Source: Clostridia bacterium
Lineage (GTDB): Bacteria > Bacillota > Clostridia > Saccharofermentanales > UBA5734
Direction: 5' to 3'
DNA length: 7,062 bases
NCBI GenBank assembly: GCA_018056585.1
Contig: JAGPFK010000074.1
Location: 1-7,062, forward strand
Shown here: piece after piece, positions 1 to 5,413 of the stretch
Layout of the letters: the number at the start of each line of letters is the position of its first letter
How positions within the stretch are numbered: position 1 is the first letter of the stretch
The notes under the pieces: model-generated
What the model was told of the DNA's origin: nothing
Databases searched by the model: none
What the model saw: the letters and a program-made list of their open reading frames with translations, nothing else
Translations under genes and position numbers: made by a program

Positions 1-246
1 CGGGGTGGTCATGACTCCATAAGATGCGATCTGTGCGAAATCTGTAAGATGATCGATGGTCTCACTCAGGCCAAGTTCCTCGAGTGCTTCCCTTGTGGCT
101 TCCTCAAGCGCTTTACATTTTGCGCATCCAGAGCCAAGAATCTTGATGCCGCTTTGAGCCTTTTTTGATTCTGCTTCCGCTATTTGATCCGGGTTACAAT
201 CACAGCAGGCTCCGCTTTTTTCCTTCTTCTTTCCAAACAGTCCCAT
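1..246 (-). CDS. Thioredoxin-like (TM0996/MTH895-type) small redox protein, 3' end beyond window
   Basis: This is the last visible gene of the ars-like operon; the first 82 residues are present and the gene runs off the left edge. Seen: a basic start (MGLFGKKKEK), a cysteine cluster ACCDC (C14, C15, C17), a short acidic/alanine-rich linker, then a thioredoxin-like fold opening KILGSGCAKCKAL with a CxxC pair at C41/C44, and GVMTTP at 77-82, whose final proline fits the conserved cis-proline of the fold. This matches the small thioredoxin-like family annotated 'thioredoxin family protein' or 'redox-active disulfide protein 2'. The start is ATG at 246 with GGGAGG 9 nt upstream, in a 17-nt gap after the DUF2703 stop. 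The known family fold supports dithiol/disulfide exchange; the partner is unknown. By context it probably works with the DUF2703 protein on a metalloid or on oxidised thiols. About 25-35 residues are probably missing. Confidence 0.86.
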   Translation of the reverse strand, partial: MGLFGKKKEKSGACCDCNPDQIAEAESKKAQSGIKILGSGCAKCKALEEATREALEELGLSETIDHLTDFAQIASYGVMTTP

Positions 247-263
247 CCTATCGTTCCTCCCGT

Positions 264-890
264 TCAGCAACCATTCGAGCCGCAGTTATTCTGTTTTTCG
301 GCTTTCCCTTTGTAAAAGTTCTTCAGGTTCTGCGGCATCACATAAGCCGATGATTCTTCTTTCGCCTGTGGAAGCAATCCTTTTTTCAGGATGGCTTCGG
401 CGAGCATGGTTTCAGGCGGTACCTCATATTTTTCTCCTTCATATTCAAAGACCCTGCAATCAACCTGAGTGTTGCTGATCTTGCTGCAGCAGCTGCAGTT
501 ACTCTCGCGCACATGACCGCCAATATCATGCCCGTTGACGCGGATCGTCGGCGAGGAAAGAAAGCGATATTGCTCTGCTTTCTCAGCCGTGTCCATCTCC
601 ATTTTCTGATACTCAACCGTATATCCTGCAAGCTCCAGCGCCGGCGTCAGCGTCTCCATGACTCTGTCCAGGGCCTCGTGGCTATCGATACAGCGATCAC
701 ATGTTTTGAGATCAAGATACAAATATTCAACTTTGATCTTTTTCTTCTTTAACGCCGGGGACGTGCGAGGATCGTTCAAAGGTATCCGCGCAATCTCATG
801 GGCAGATCCATCAGGGGAACAAAGGCCGTTTCTGATGCGATGTTTTGCGGCAGTTGACCAGTTCATCACTTTATAGCATTTTTGAGTCAT
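264..890 (-). CDS. DUF2703 domain protein, cysteine-rich thioredoxin-like
   Basis: A 208-residue protein. Residues 51-170 match what I recall of DUF2703, a thioredoxin-like domain of unknown biochemical role: KIKVEYLYLDLKTCDRC with a CxxC at C64/C67, the segment FLSSPTIRVNG at 110-120 carrying a cis-proline-like P114, and VDCRVFEYEGEKYEVPPE at about 143-160. Extra cysteines lie at C5, C24, C132, C134, C135 (NCSCC), C145, C203 and C208. A roughly 50-residue N-terminal region containing NWSTAAK and LNDPRTSPALKKKK precedes the domain. The ATG at 890 overlaps the permease stop as ATGA, and GGAGGG at 897-902 lies 6 nt upstream, so this start is well supported. Position between a permease and a thioredoxin-like gene under ArsR suggests metalloid binding, reduction or hand-over to the exporter; that is inference. 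No signal peptide or membrane segment is seen, so it should be cytoplasmic. Confidence 0.85.
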   Translation of the reverse strand: MTQKCYKVMNWSTAAKHRIRNGLCSPDGSAHEIARIPLNDPRTSPALKKKKIKVEYLYLDLKTCDRCIDSHEALDRVMETLTPALELAGYTVEYQKMEMDTAEKAEQYRFLSSPTIRVNGHDIGGHVRESNCSCCSKISNTQVDCRVFEYEGEKYEVPPETMLAEAILKKGLLPQAKEESSAYVMPQNLKNFYKGKAEKQNNCGSNGC

Positions 891-1903
891 AGAGCTCCCT
901 CCAAAAACAAATAATAAAAGGCGTTAAAAAAGTATCCCACCAGGATAATACCCGTTGTGCAAATGGCCACGAACAGGCTAAGCAGCTTTGGTTTCACGGC
1001 TTTCCGCAGCATCATGATAGAGGGTAGGCTTAAAGTGGTCACACTCATCATGAAAGAAAGCACCGTACCAAGCTGTGCGCCTTTGTACAGCAGCGCCTCT
1101 GCGATGGGAATCGTTCCAAAAATATCTGCGTAGATCGGTACGCCGACAATCGCGGCAAGGATCACGCCGGCTGGGTTATCATTGCCAAGTACTTTGCCCA
1201 CCAAGCGTTCGGGTATCCAATTATGAATAACGGCACCCATACCCACGCCAACCAGAATATATGGAAAAACCTTCTTGAATGTGCTTATAACCTGATCTTT
1301 CGCATAGATCAACCGTTCTTTCTGTGCGAGGGAAGGTGATTCGGTGTCCACGCGGCTGGCGCTTGTAATAAAAGCCTCGACATACTTTTCCATCTTGAGC
1401 TTCTCAATCGCGATCCCGCCGATCACCGCCACGATCAGTCCCAGCACAACATAAGCGATGGCAATCTTTGCTCCAAAAATGCTCATCAACAGCATAAGGC
1501 TTGCAAGATCAACCATGGGAGAGGAGATTAAAAAAGAAAACGTGACGCCCAATGGCAAACCGGCGCTCGTAAAACCAATGAAAAGCGGAATCGATGAACA
1601 AGAGCAAAAAGGCGTCACCGTGCCAAGCAGCGCCGCCATACAATGAGCCCAGAAACCATGGAATCGTCCCATGATTGTCTTGCTGCGCTCAGGCGGGAAA
1701 TAACTCTGTATGTATGAGATCATGAAGATCAGCAAACAAAGCAGAAAAGTTATCTTCAGCGTGTCAAACAGAAAGAACAAAATGCTCAAGCCGACCTTGC
1801 TCTTCGTGTCAAGACCCCACAAGGTGAGCAGTTTTTCAATCAGCCCATAGAGCCAGTTCAGGCCAAAAAGCTGATTCTGAATAAAATCCCAAACCATCAG
1901 CAT
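887..1903 (-). CDS. DUF318/ArsP-type permease (putative metalloid exporter)
   Basis: A 338-residue integral membrane protein with about eight hydrophobic segments. The family signature is TPFCSCSSIP (97-106, C100 and C102), followed by a helix containing LISSPMVDLASLMLL. A second, related block begins GVPIYADIFGTIP (254-266) and continues FMMSVTTLSLPSIMMLRK, so the protein shows the two-fold internal repeat of the DUF318 (PF03773) permeases. One characterised branch, ArsP of Campylobacter jejuni, exports trivalent organoarsenicals; other members have been linked to other metals. A hydrophilic loop at about 168-210 separates the halves. The first ATG overlaps the end of arsR by 7 nt. A second ATG at 1897 (residue 3) sits in TGATG with the arsR stop and is better spaced (9 nt) from a weak GAG, so it may be the true start. 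The substrate cannot be read from sequence; ArsR control makes a metalloid likely. Confidence 0.88.
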   Translation of the reverse strand: MLMVWDFIQNQLFGLNWLYGLIEKLLTLWGLDTKSKVGLSILFFLFDTLKITFLLCLLIFMISYIQSYFPPERSKTIMGRFHGFWAHCMAALLGTVTPFCSCSSIPLFIGFTSAGLPLGVTFSFLISSPMVDLASLMLLMSIFGAKIAIAYVVLGLIVAVIGGIAIEKLKMEKYVEAFITSASRVDTESPSLAQKERLIYAKDQVISTFKKVFPYILVGVGMGAVIHNWIPERLVGKVLGNDNPAGVILAAIVGVPIYADIFGTIPIAEALLYKGAQLGTVLSFMMSVTTLSLPSIMMLRKAVKPKLLSLFVAICTTGIILVGYFFNAFYYLFLEGAL

Positions 1904-2187
1904 TCGCTCGGATCAGCGCAACAGGACAAACGTCCGATATACTCCTGAAAGCTCTGAAATGTGTCGCAATGCAAGGAATAATAAGACCACTTGCCTTCGC
2001 GCCTGGATTTGACAAGCCCGCAATCGCACAATATTTTCATGTGATGCGAAAGTGTCGGCTGCGTGATTTCGAATTTTTCCAACAGCTTGCAAGCGCACAT
2101 TTCTTCCTCAGAAAGCATATTGATAATCCGCAAACGATTGGGATCACCCAAAGCTTTGCAAATCAAAGCGACTTCCTTCTCTTCCAT
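1897..2187 (-). CDS. arsR: ArsR/SmtB-family metalloid-responsive repressor
   Basis: A 96-residue winged-helix repressor of normal family length. Seen: ALGDPNRLRIINML (12-25), the metalloid-type motif MCACKLL (C31, C33) at the start of the DNA-binding region, recognition helix TQPTLSHHMKIL (42-53) and wing GLVKSRREGKWSYYSL (57-72). C31/C33 match the first two cysteines of the R773 ArsR site (CVC); the third position is Leu36. A second set, C89, C90 and C96, ends the protein. In total there are nine cysteines. The family binds its own promoter and releases it on binding As(III), Sb(III) or a related ligand. ATG at 2187 has AGGTG 5 nt upstream. It is the first gene of the operon, its stop overlaps the permease start, and a promoter with a palindromic operator lies directly upstream, so autoregulation is expected. 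ArsR family membership is near certain; the ligand is inferred. Confidence 0.94.
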   Translation of the reverse strand: MEEKEVALICKALGDPNRLRIINMLSEEEMCACKLLEKFEITQPTLSHHMKILCDCGLVKSRREGKWSYYSLHCDTFQSFQEYIGRLSCCADPSEC

Positions 2188-2208
2188 CCCGACACCTCAC
2201 ATAGATGA

Positions 2209-2218
2209 TGATCGATCA
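2209..2218. repeat. 10-bp perfect palindrome in the arsR leader
   Basis: TGATCGATCA reads the same on both strands and lies just downstream of the predicted arsR transcription start, about 20 bp upstream of the start codon and ahead of its ribosome site. It could be a chance palindrome, a minor second regulatory site, or nothing. It does not share the arms of the main operator beyond TGAT/ATCA. Confidence 0.3.
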
Positions 2219-2229
2219 ACACAGCAAAG

Positions 2230-2258
2230 AGTATAATTCACATATTGATGCTTGTCAA
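2230..2258 (-). promoter_or_regulatory. SigA-type promoter of the arsR operon
   Basis: Read on the minus strand, a perfect -35 TTGACA (2258-2253) is followed by exactly 17 bp and a -10 TATACT (2235-2230), 5 of 6 matches to consensus. Transcription should start near 2222-2224, leaving a leader of about 35 nt that contains the arsR ribosome site. The operator palindrome covers the -35 box and most of the spacer, so a bound repressor would block RNA polymerase. Confidence 0.83.
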
Positions 2259-2265
2259 TATGTGA
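2238..2265. promoter_or_regulatory. Probable ArsR operator: perfect 11-bp inverted repeat
   Basis: The arms TCACATATTGA (2238-2248) and TCAATATGTGA (2255-2265) are exact reverse complements separated by 6 bp (TGCTTG). The symmetric TTGA-N6-TCAA core within AT-rich arms is the kind of dyad bound by ArsR/SmtB dimers. It sits within the -35/spacer region of the arsR promoter, 50 bp upstream of the arsR start. As a transcript hairpin it would lie upstream of the transcription start, so a DNA-binding role is the sensible reading. Binding itself is inferred. Confidence 0.82.
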
Positions 2266-2333
2266 TTGTGCCGCAAAGGTTTTTAAAGGGCAACGTCATA
2301 CAACACAAGCACCCTATCCGGACCTTGTTACGA

Positions 2334-2362
2334 TTGCATCCTGATCAACGGGCAGGTACAAT
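2334..2362 (+). promoter_or_regulatory. Weak candidate promoter for the prepilin peptidase operon
   Basis: TTGCAT (2334-2339, 3 of 6 matches) and TACAAT (2357-2362, 5 of 6) are separated by 17 bp, about 30 bp upstream of the ATG at 2392. The -10 is good and the -35 poor. This is the best-spaced pair in the plus-strand upstream region. It lies outside the ArsR operator, so this operon need not be under ArsR control. Confidence 0.35.
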
Positions 2363-2391
2363 GAATTTGAGTTTGATTCGGAGGTTTTGTT

Positions 2392-3129
2392 ATGCTTGAA
2401 ACTTGCCTGTTGGTCTGCTTAGGCCTGCTGGTCGGCGCAATGGATGCCTATGTCTTTCGCCATATGCCGGCGGGCTGGTTACTTGACTATGGTGAAACCG
2501 ATCTGGAAGCCGCCGAGAAGGCTCAGGCTGGTTTTCAATATTTTCCGCATGGGTTGCTCCTGATACTGTCGGATGGTTTCATTTTCGGATGCGCGCATCT
2601 GACAATGGGCATCACTTTGCGCTTGTTCATCGTCCTCTACATCGCGCAGCCGTTGCTTCTGATGATGGCGGCTGATTTCAGAACACGCATTATTCCGGAT
2701 CAGTTCATCATCGCTTTGCTTCCGGGCGGGGTCCTTCTGTGGCTGATTGATGGTTTTTCAGGAGAAGTGCCTTTTTTACGCGGCCTCTTGCTTCGGGTCG
2801 GAGCAGGCTTGTTGGCTGGTCTTTTGCTTTATGGCTGTGGTTTTATTGCCGGACGGCTGATGAAGCGCGAGGCCATGGGAATGGGGGATGTTAAATTGCT
2901 CTCGGCCTGTGCTTTTGTAACCGGCTTTTCTGATTTGCCGTTCCTGTTTTTTCTGTCTTTTTTAACGGCCGCGCTGGTTGCCATCCCCATTTTAATCAGC
3001 CGGCTCTGGCGAACGACCGAACCGGAGATCGCTTTTGGCCCTTATATTGCCATTTCTACCCTTCTGCTTTTACTTTTTTCCGATCAGATCAGAAACCTGT
3101 GGCAAGCCTATCTGGCTTTGGTGTCCTGA
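2392..3129 (+). CDS. A24 family prepilin peptidase, without the cysteine tetrad
   Basis: A 245-residue polytopic membrane protein. The two catalytic aspartates of A24 (type IV prepilin peptidase-like) proteases are visible: D95 in MAADFRTRIIPDQF, and D166 in GMGDVKLL, the GxGD-type motif. FGPYIAIS near residues 217-224 matches the conserved C-terminal FGPF-like helix. The N-terminus AMDAYVFRHMPAGWLLDY resembles the start of Firmicutes prepilin peptidases, but the zinc-binding CxxC...CxxC pairs of PilD-type enzymes are absent, so N-methylation by a complete N-terminal domain is uncertain. The family cleaves leader peptides of type IV pilins, competence pseudopilins or related secretion proteins at the cytoplasmic membrane face. 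The ATG at 2392 follows GGAGG with 7 nt spacing. No pilin or assembly ATPase gene is in the window, so the substrate is encoded elsewhere. It is the first gene of a three-gene membrane-protein cluster. Confidence 0.88.
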   Translation: MLETCLLVCLGLLVGAMDAYVFRHMPAGWLLDYGETDLEAAEKAQAGFQYFPHGLLLILSDGFIFGCAHLTMGITLRLFIVLYIAQPLLLMMAADFRTRIIPDQFIIALLPGGVLLWLIDGFSGEVPFLRGLLLRVGAGLLAGLLLYGCGFIAGRLMKREAMGMGDVKLLSACAFVTGFSDLPFLFFLSFLTAALVAIPILISRLWRTTEPEIAFGPYIAISTLLLLLFSDQIRNLWQAYLALVS

Positions 3130-3135
3130 ACCGAT

Positions 3136-4146
3136 ATGAAACGAAAAACAAAACCAGAACCGATCATACGCCCGCCGCTTGGCATGCCTGGCGTCAAAAT
3201 CCCGGAGGCTTCTCCCTATACGGAATGGGCAGGTCTTCTGCTTCTTTTGCACACCGTTTTATATCTGGTTGCCGTGTACTTGGGACAACATGAAACGTGG
3301 TTAAAAAATCTGTTTTCGGCAACAAGTTTAAAACAAACTTTGCTCTCGACGCTTGTCATGCAGGGTCTTTTTATCTTCCTGCCGGCCGTTTCTGTGGCTT
3401 GGTTCGGCAACATACCGGCGGAAGAAATAACGGGGCGCAAGGCTGCACCGGGCAGTCTTTTCCTGTCCTTAGCGGCTGGCATACCGGCAGCGGTTGTCTT
3501 TTTAGGCTTGAACAATCTTTTTATTTATCTGCTTTATCGCCACGGTGTCACGCTGCCCCTGTCGTCGGGATCCTCTTTACCGGCCGTTCAGGATATGCTG
3601 CATCTGCCGCGACTCTCTTTGATCCTGATCCTCTTGGTTGTGACAGTCATACCCGCTGTGGTTGAGGAATTTTTCTTCCGCGGTGTCCTTCTTGCTTCGT
3701 TGCAGTCCGGCGGCGCTGTTTTTTCGGCCATATTCTGGCAATCGGTTGCTTTTTCATTGTTTCACGCGGATACCTTGTTTATCCTGTCTCCTTTTCTGGC
3801 CGGCCTGCTGCTGGCTTTCATCCGATTGCACTGCGGCTGTCTCTGGCCTGCTATGCTGACTCATTTTTCACTGAATGTCTCTTCCATCGCTTTATCTTTT
3901 CTGTTGCCGGAACTGAGCGAATCGCTGATCCGTGATCAGGCGCAGCAAGCATACCCTTTGCTTTATGCGTCTCTGATAGCTGCCTGCATTGCTGCGGTTG
4001 CTCTCATTCCGATCCTGGTTCTGCTCGGCACTCAAAACAAAGTGCAAAAAAAGACCCGCCGTATTCATTTTTTCCCGGGGGACTTTAAATTTGCCTTGGC
4101 ATTGATCCTGCAAATTGTTACAATGTTTCTATCGAATAAGAATTAA
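3136..4146 (+). CDS. CPBP family intramembrane metalloprotease (Abi/Rce1-like)
   Basis: A 336-residue multi-pass membrane protein carrying the three hallmarks of the CPBP (PF02517) fold: EExxxR in VVEEFFFRGVLL (E177, E178, R182), FxxxH in FSLFH (H210), and HxxxN in HFSLN (H243, N247). These match the glutamate/histidine active site of the Rce1-type intramembrane proteases, so catalysis is plausible. Known bacterial members have been linked to bacteriocin self-immunity, peptide maturation or membrane protein turnover; nothing here picks one. It begins with a basic, proline-rich cytoplasmic stretch of about 28 residues and ends with a charged segment (KVQKKTRR) and an extra hydrophobic helix. 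The ATG lies 6 nt after the prepilin peptidase stop with no recognisable ribosome site, which suggests translational coupling. A bacteriocin role is not supported, since no small peptide gene was seen nearby. Confidence 0.9.
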   Translation: MKRKTKPEPIIRPPLGMPGVKIPEASPYTEWAGLLLLLHTVLYLVAVYLGQHETWLKNLFSATSLKQTLLSTLVMQGLFIFLPAVSVAWFGNIPAEEITGRKAAPGSLFLSLAAGIPAAVVFLGLNNLFIYLLYRHGVTLPLSSGSSLPAVQDMLHLPRLSLILILLVVTVIPAVVEEFFFRGVLLASLQSGGAVFSAIFWQSVAFSLFHADTLFILSPFLAGLLLAFIRLHCGCLWPAMLTHFSLNVSSIALSFLLPELSESLIRDQAQQAYPLLYASLIAACIAAVALIPILVLLGTQNKVQKKTRRIHFFPGDFKFALALILQIVTMFLSNKN

Positions 4147-4160
4147 ACCTGGCCTGAAAC

Positions 4161-4165
4161 GGAGG
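4161..4165 (+). promoter_or_regulatory. Ribosome binding site fixing the AI-2E family gene start
   Basis: GGAGG lies 6 nt before the ATG at 4172, in the 25-nt gap after the CPBP gene. It rules against the upstream in-frame ATG at 4115, which lies inside the CPBP gene and would add 19 residues with no ribosome site. Confidence 0.85.
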
Positions 4166-4171
4166 AAGTGC

Positions 4172-5410
4172 ATGAACCTTCAGGATCGGATTCAACGTGA
4201 TGCCGCGACCATTTTGTCGATCATCAAATATGTCTTGATTGCGGCCATGGCCATCGTCCTTGTGTACCTTGGCTTTCGGCTGTTCGTGATTTTAATTCCC
4301 TTTGTCTTTGGCTTTATCATGGCCCGTCTGGCCGTTGTCATCGTGACGGGCAGCAAAACCCTTATCTACAATCTGAAGCTCAGGTCAAAAAGCAAACAAA
4401 GCGAGCTTTCAGAGGACACGAAACAGCAAAAGAAATGGGTACCTTATCCGCGCGGGCTGGCTCGATCCCGCGGAGAAAAACGGCTGATCATCTTCGTTTA
4501 TTTTTTGCTGATTATTTTGATCATAGCCGCCATCGTCGGCGTCGTCATTGCCGGTATTGGGCAGCTTCGATCTCTGGCCGCCTATCTGCCCGACTTTTTC
4601 AGAAATAAAGAACCGCTTCAAAGCGTCATCGACTATCTGGAGTCCCTTTCTGAAAAGCTGGGTGTCATTGAGCCCCAATACCTGGATATGATCAAGAATG
4701 AACTGGTCCGGCTGCAAGGAAAGCTCATCGAGTCGATTCCGACCGTTGTAGGCGCCATTTTAAATGGCATCGCCAGTTTTGCCAGCAGTTTGCCCGTCAT
4801 CTTCTTTGCCATCATTGTGGCCATTATGTCCGGTTACTATTTCATCGTGGACAGCCGCCGTCTCTATGTTTTCATGCGGCGCAATGTCGTAAGCAAGCAG
4901 TTCCGGGAAAAGACGGTGCGTCTGGTCGATTCACTGTCGACGACGCTGTTTCGTGTGATCGGCGGCTATTTGCTTTTGTTAGTCTTAACCTTTGCCATGG
5001 CCTTGGTCGGCCTGATTTTGATCCGCATGCCCTATCCGGTCGTTTTTGCTCTCATCGCCGCTATTGTCGATTTGCTGCCCGTCCTTGGCCTGGCCGCCAC
5101 GCTGATTCCCATCGCAATTTATCAGTTTGCGATCGGCCACATTCTGGGCGGCCTCGGCGCCTTAATCCTGTTGGGTGTCATGACAACGGTCAGGCGCGTC
5201 ATTGAGCCCCCCATCCTGGGCGGAGCCATGCATCTTCACCCCATGGCCACGTTGGCCTCCATGATTATTGGTGTGGCCGTCTATGGGCTGGCGGGCATTT
5301 TGATCGGCCCCGTTATTCTGGTCATTGCAAAAGAGGTCATCACATTGTATGGCATCGATGAAAAGCTTCGGTCTTTCTTTGGTGATCTGCTGAACCGAGT
5401 CATCACCTGA
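4172..5410 (+). CDS. AI-2E family transporter-like membrane protein (YtvI/PerM type)
   Basis: A 412-residue polytopic membrane protein of the AI-2E transporter family (PF01594). Seen: paired N-terminal helices (about 15-60), a basic hydrophilic loop (about 66-103), a helix at 105-130, an amphipathic soluble segment (about 131-190), then a C-terminal helical block with VDLLPVLG (299-306) and RRVIEPPILGG (341-351), both family landmarks. YtvI of Bacillus, a sporulation membrane protein of unknown mechanism, belongs here, and the length and layout fit that branch. The family name comes from a proposed autoinducer-2 exporter in E. coli; other members act as ion antiporters, so the substrate should be left open. 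It is the third gene of the plus-strand cluster. It ends 3 nt from the convergent mltG stop with no terminator between. Confidence 0.88.
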   Translation: MNLQDRIQRDAATILSIIKYVLIAAMAIVLVYLGFRLFVILIPFVFGFIMARLAVVIVTGSKTLIYNLKLRSKSKQSELSEDTKQQKKWVPYPRGLARSRGEKRLIIFVYFLLIILIIAAIVGVVIAGIGQLRSLAAYLPDFFRNKEPLQSVIDYLESLSEKLGVIEPQYLDMIKNELVRLQGKLIESIPTVVGAILNGIASFASSLPVIFFAIIVAIMSGYYFIVDSRRLYVFMRRNVVSKQFREKTVRLVDSLSTTLFRVIGGYLLLLVLTFAMALVGLILIRMPYPVVFALIAAIVDLLPVLGLAATLIPIAIYQFAIGHILGGLGALILLGVMTTVRRVIEPPILGGAMHLHPMATLASMIIGVAVYGLAGILIGPVILVIAKEVITLYGIDEKLRSFFGDLLNRVIT

Positions 5411-5413
5411 AGA

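Noticed and set aside
2232..2237. TATAAT on the plus strand as a divergent -10 box
   Set aside because: No -35-like hexamer at the right distance upstream (TGATCG there). The match is a by-product of the minus-strand -10 and the operator edge.
2205..2399. 64-residue plus-strand open frame spanning the arsR/prepilin peptidase intergenic region
   Set aside because: It runs through the operator, promoter and the next gene's ribosome site, has no ribosome site of its own and no recognisable composition or motif.
3136..4146. CPBP gene as bacteriocin immunity gene
   Set aside because: No small double-glycine leader peptide or peptide exporter is seen beside it. The family is too broad to assign this role by homology alone.
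4115..4171. Upstream in-frame ATG adding 19 residues to the AI-2E family protein
   Set aside because: It lies inside the CPBP gene without a ribosome site, while the ATG at 4172 has GGAGG 6 nt ahead.
5381..5407. GGTGAT/ATCACC dyad as a bidirectional terminator
   Set aside because: Six-bp stem with a 15-nt loop and no poly-T on either strand, lying wholly inside coding sequence.
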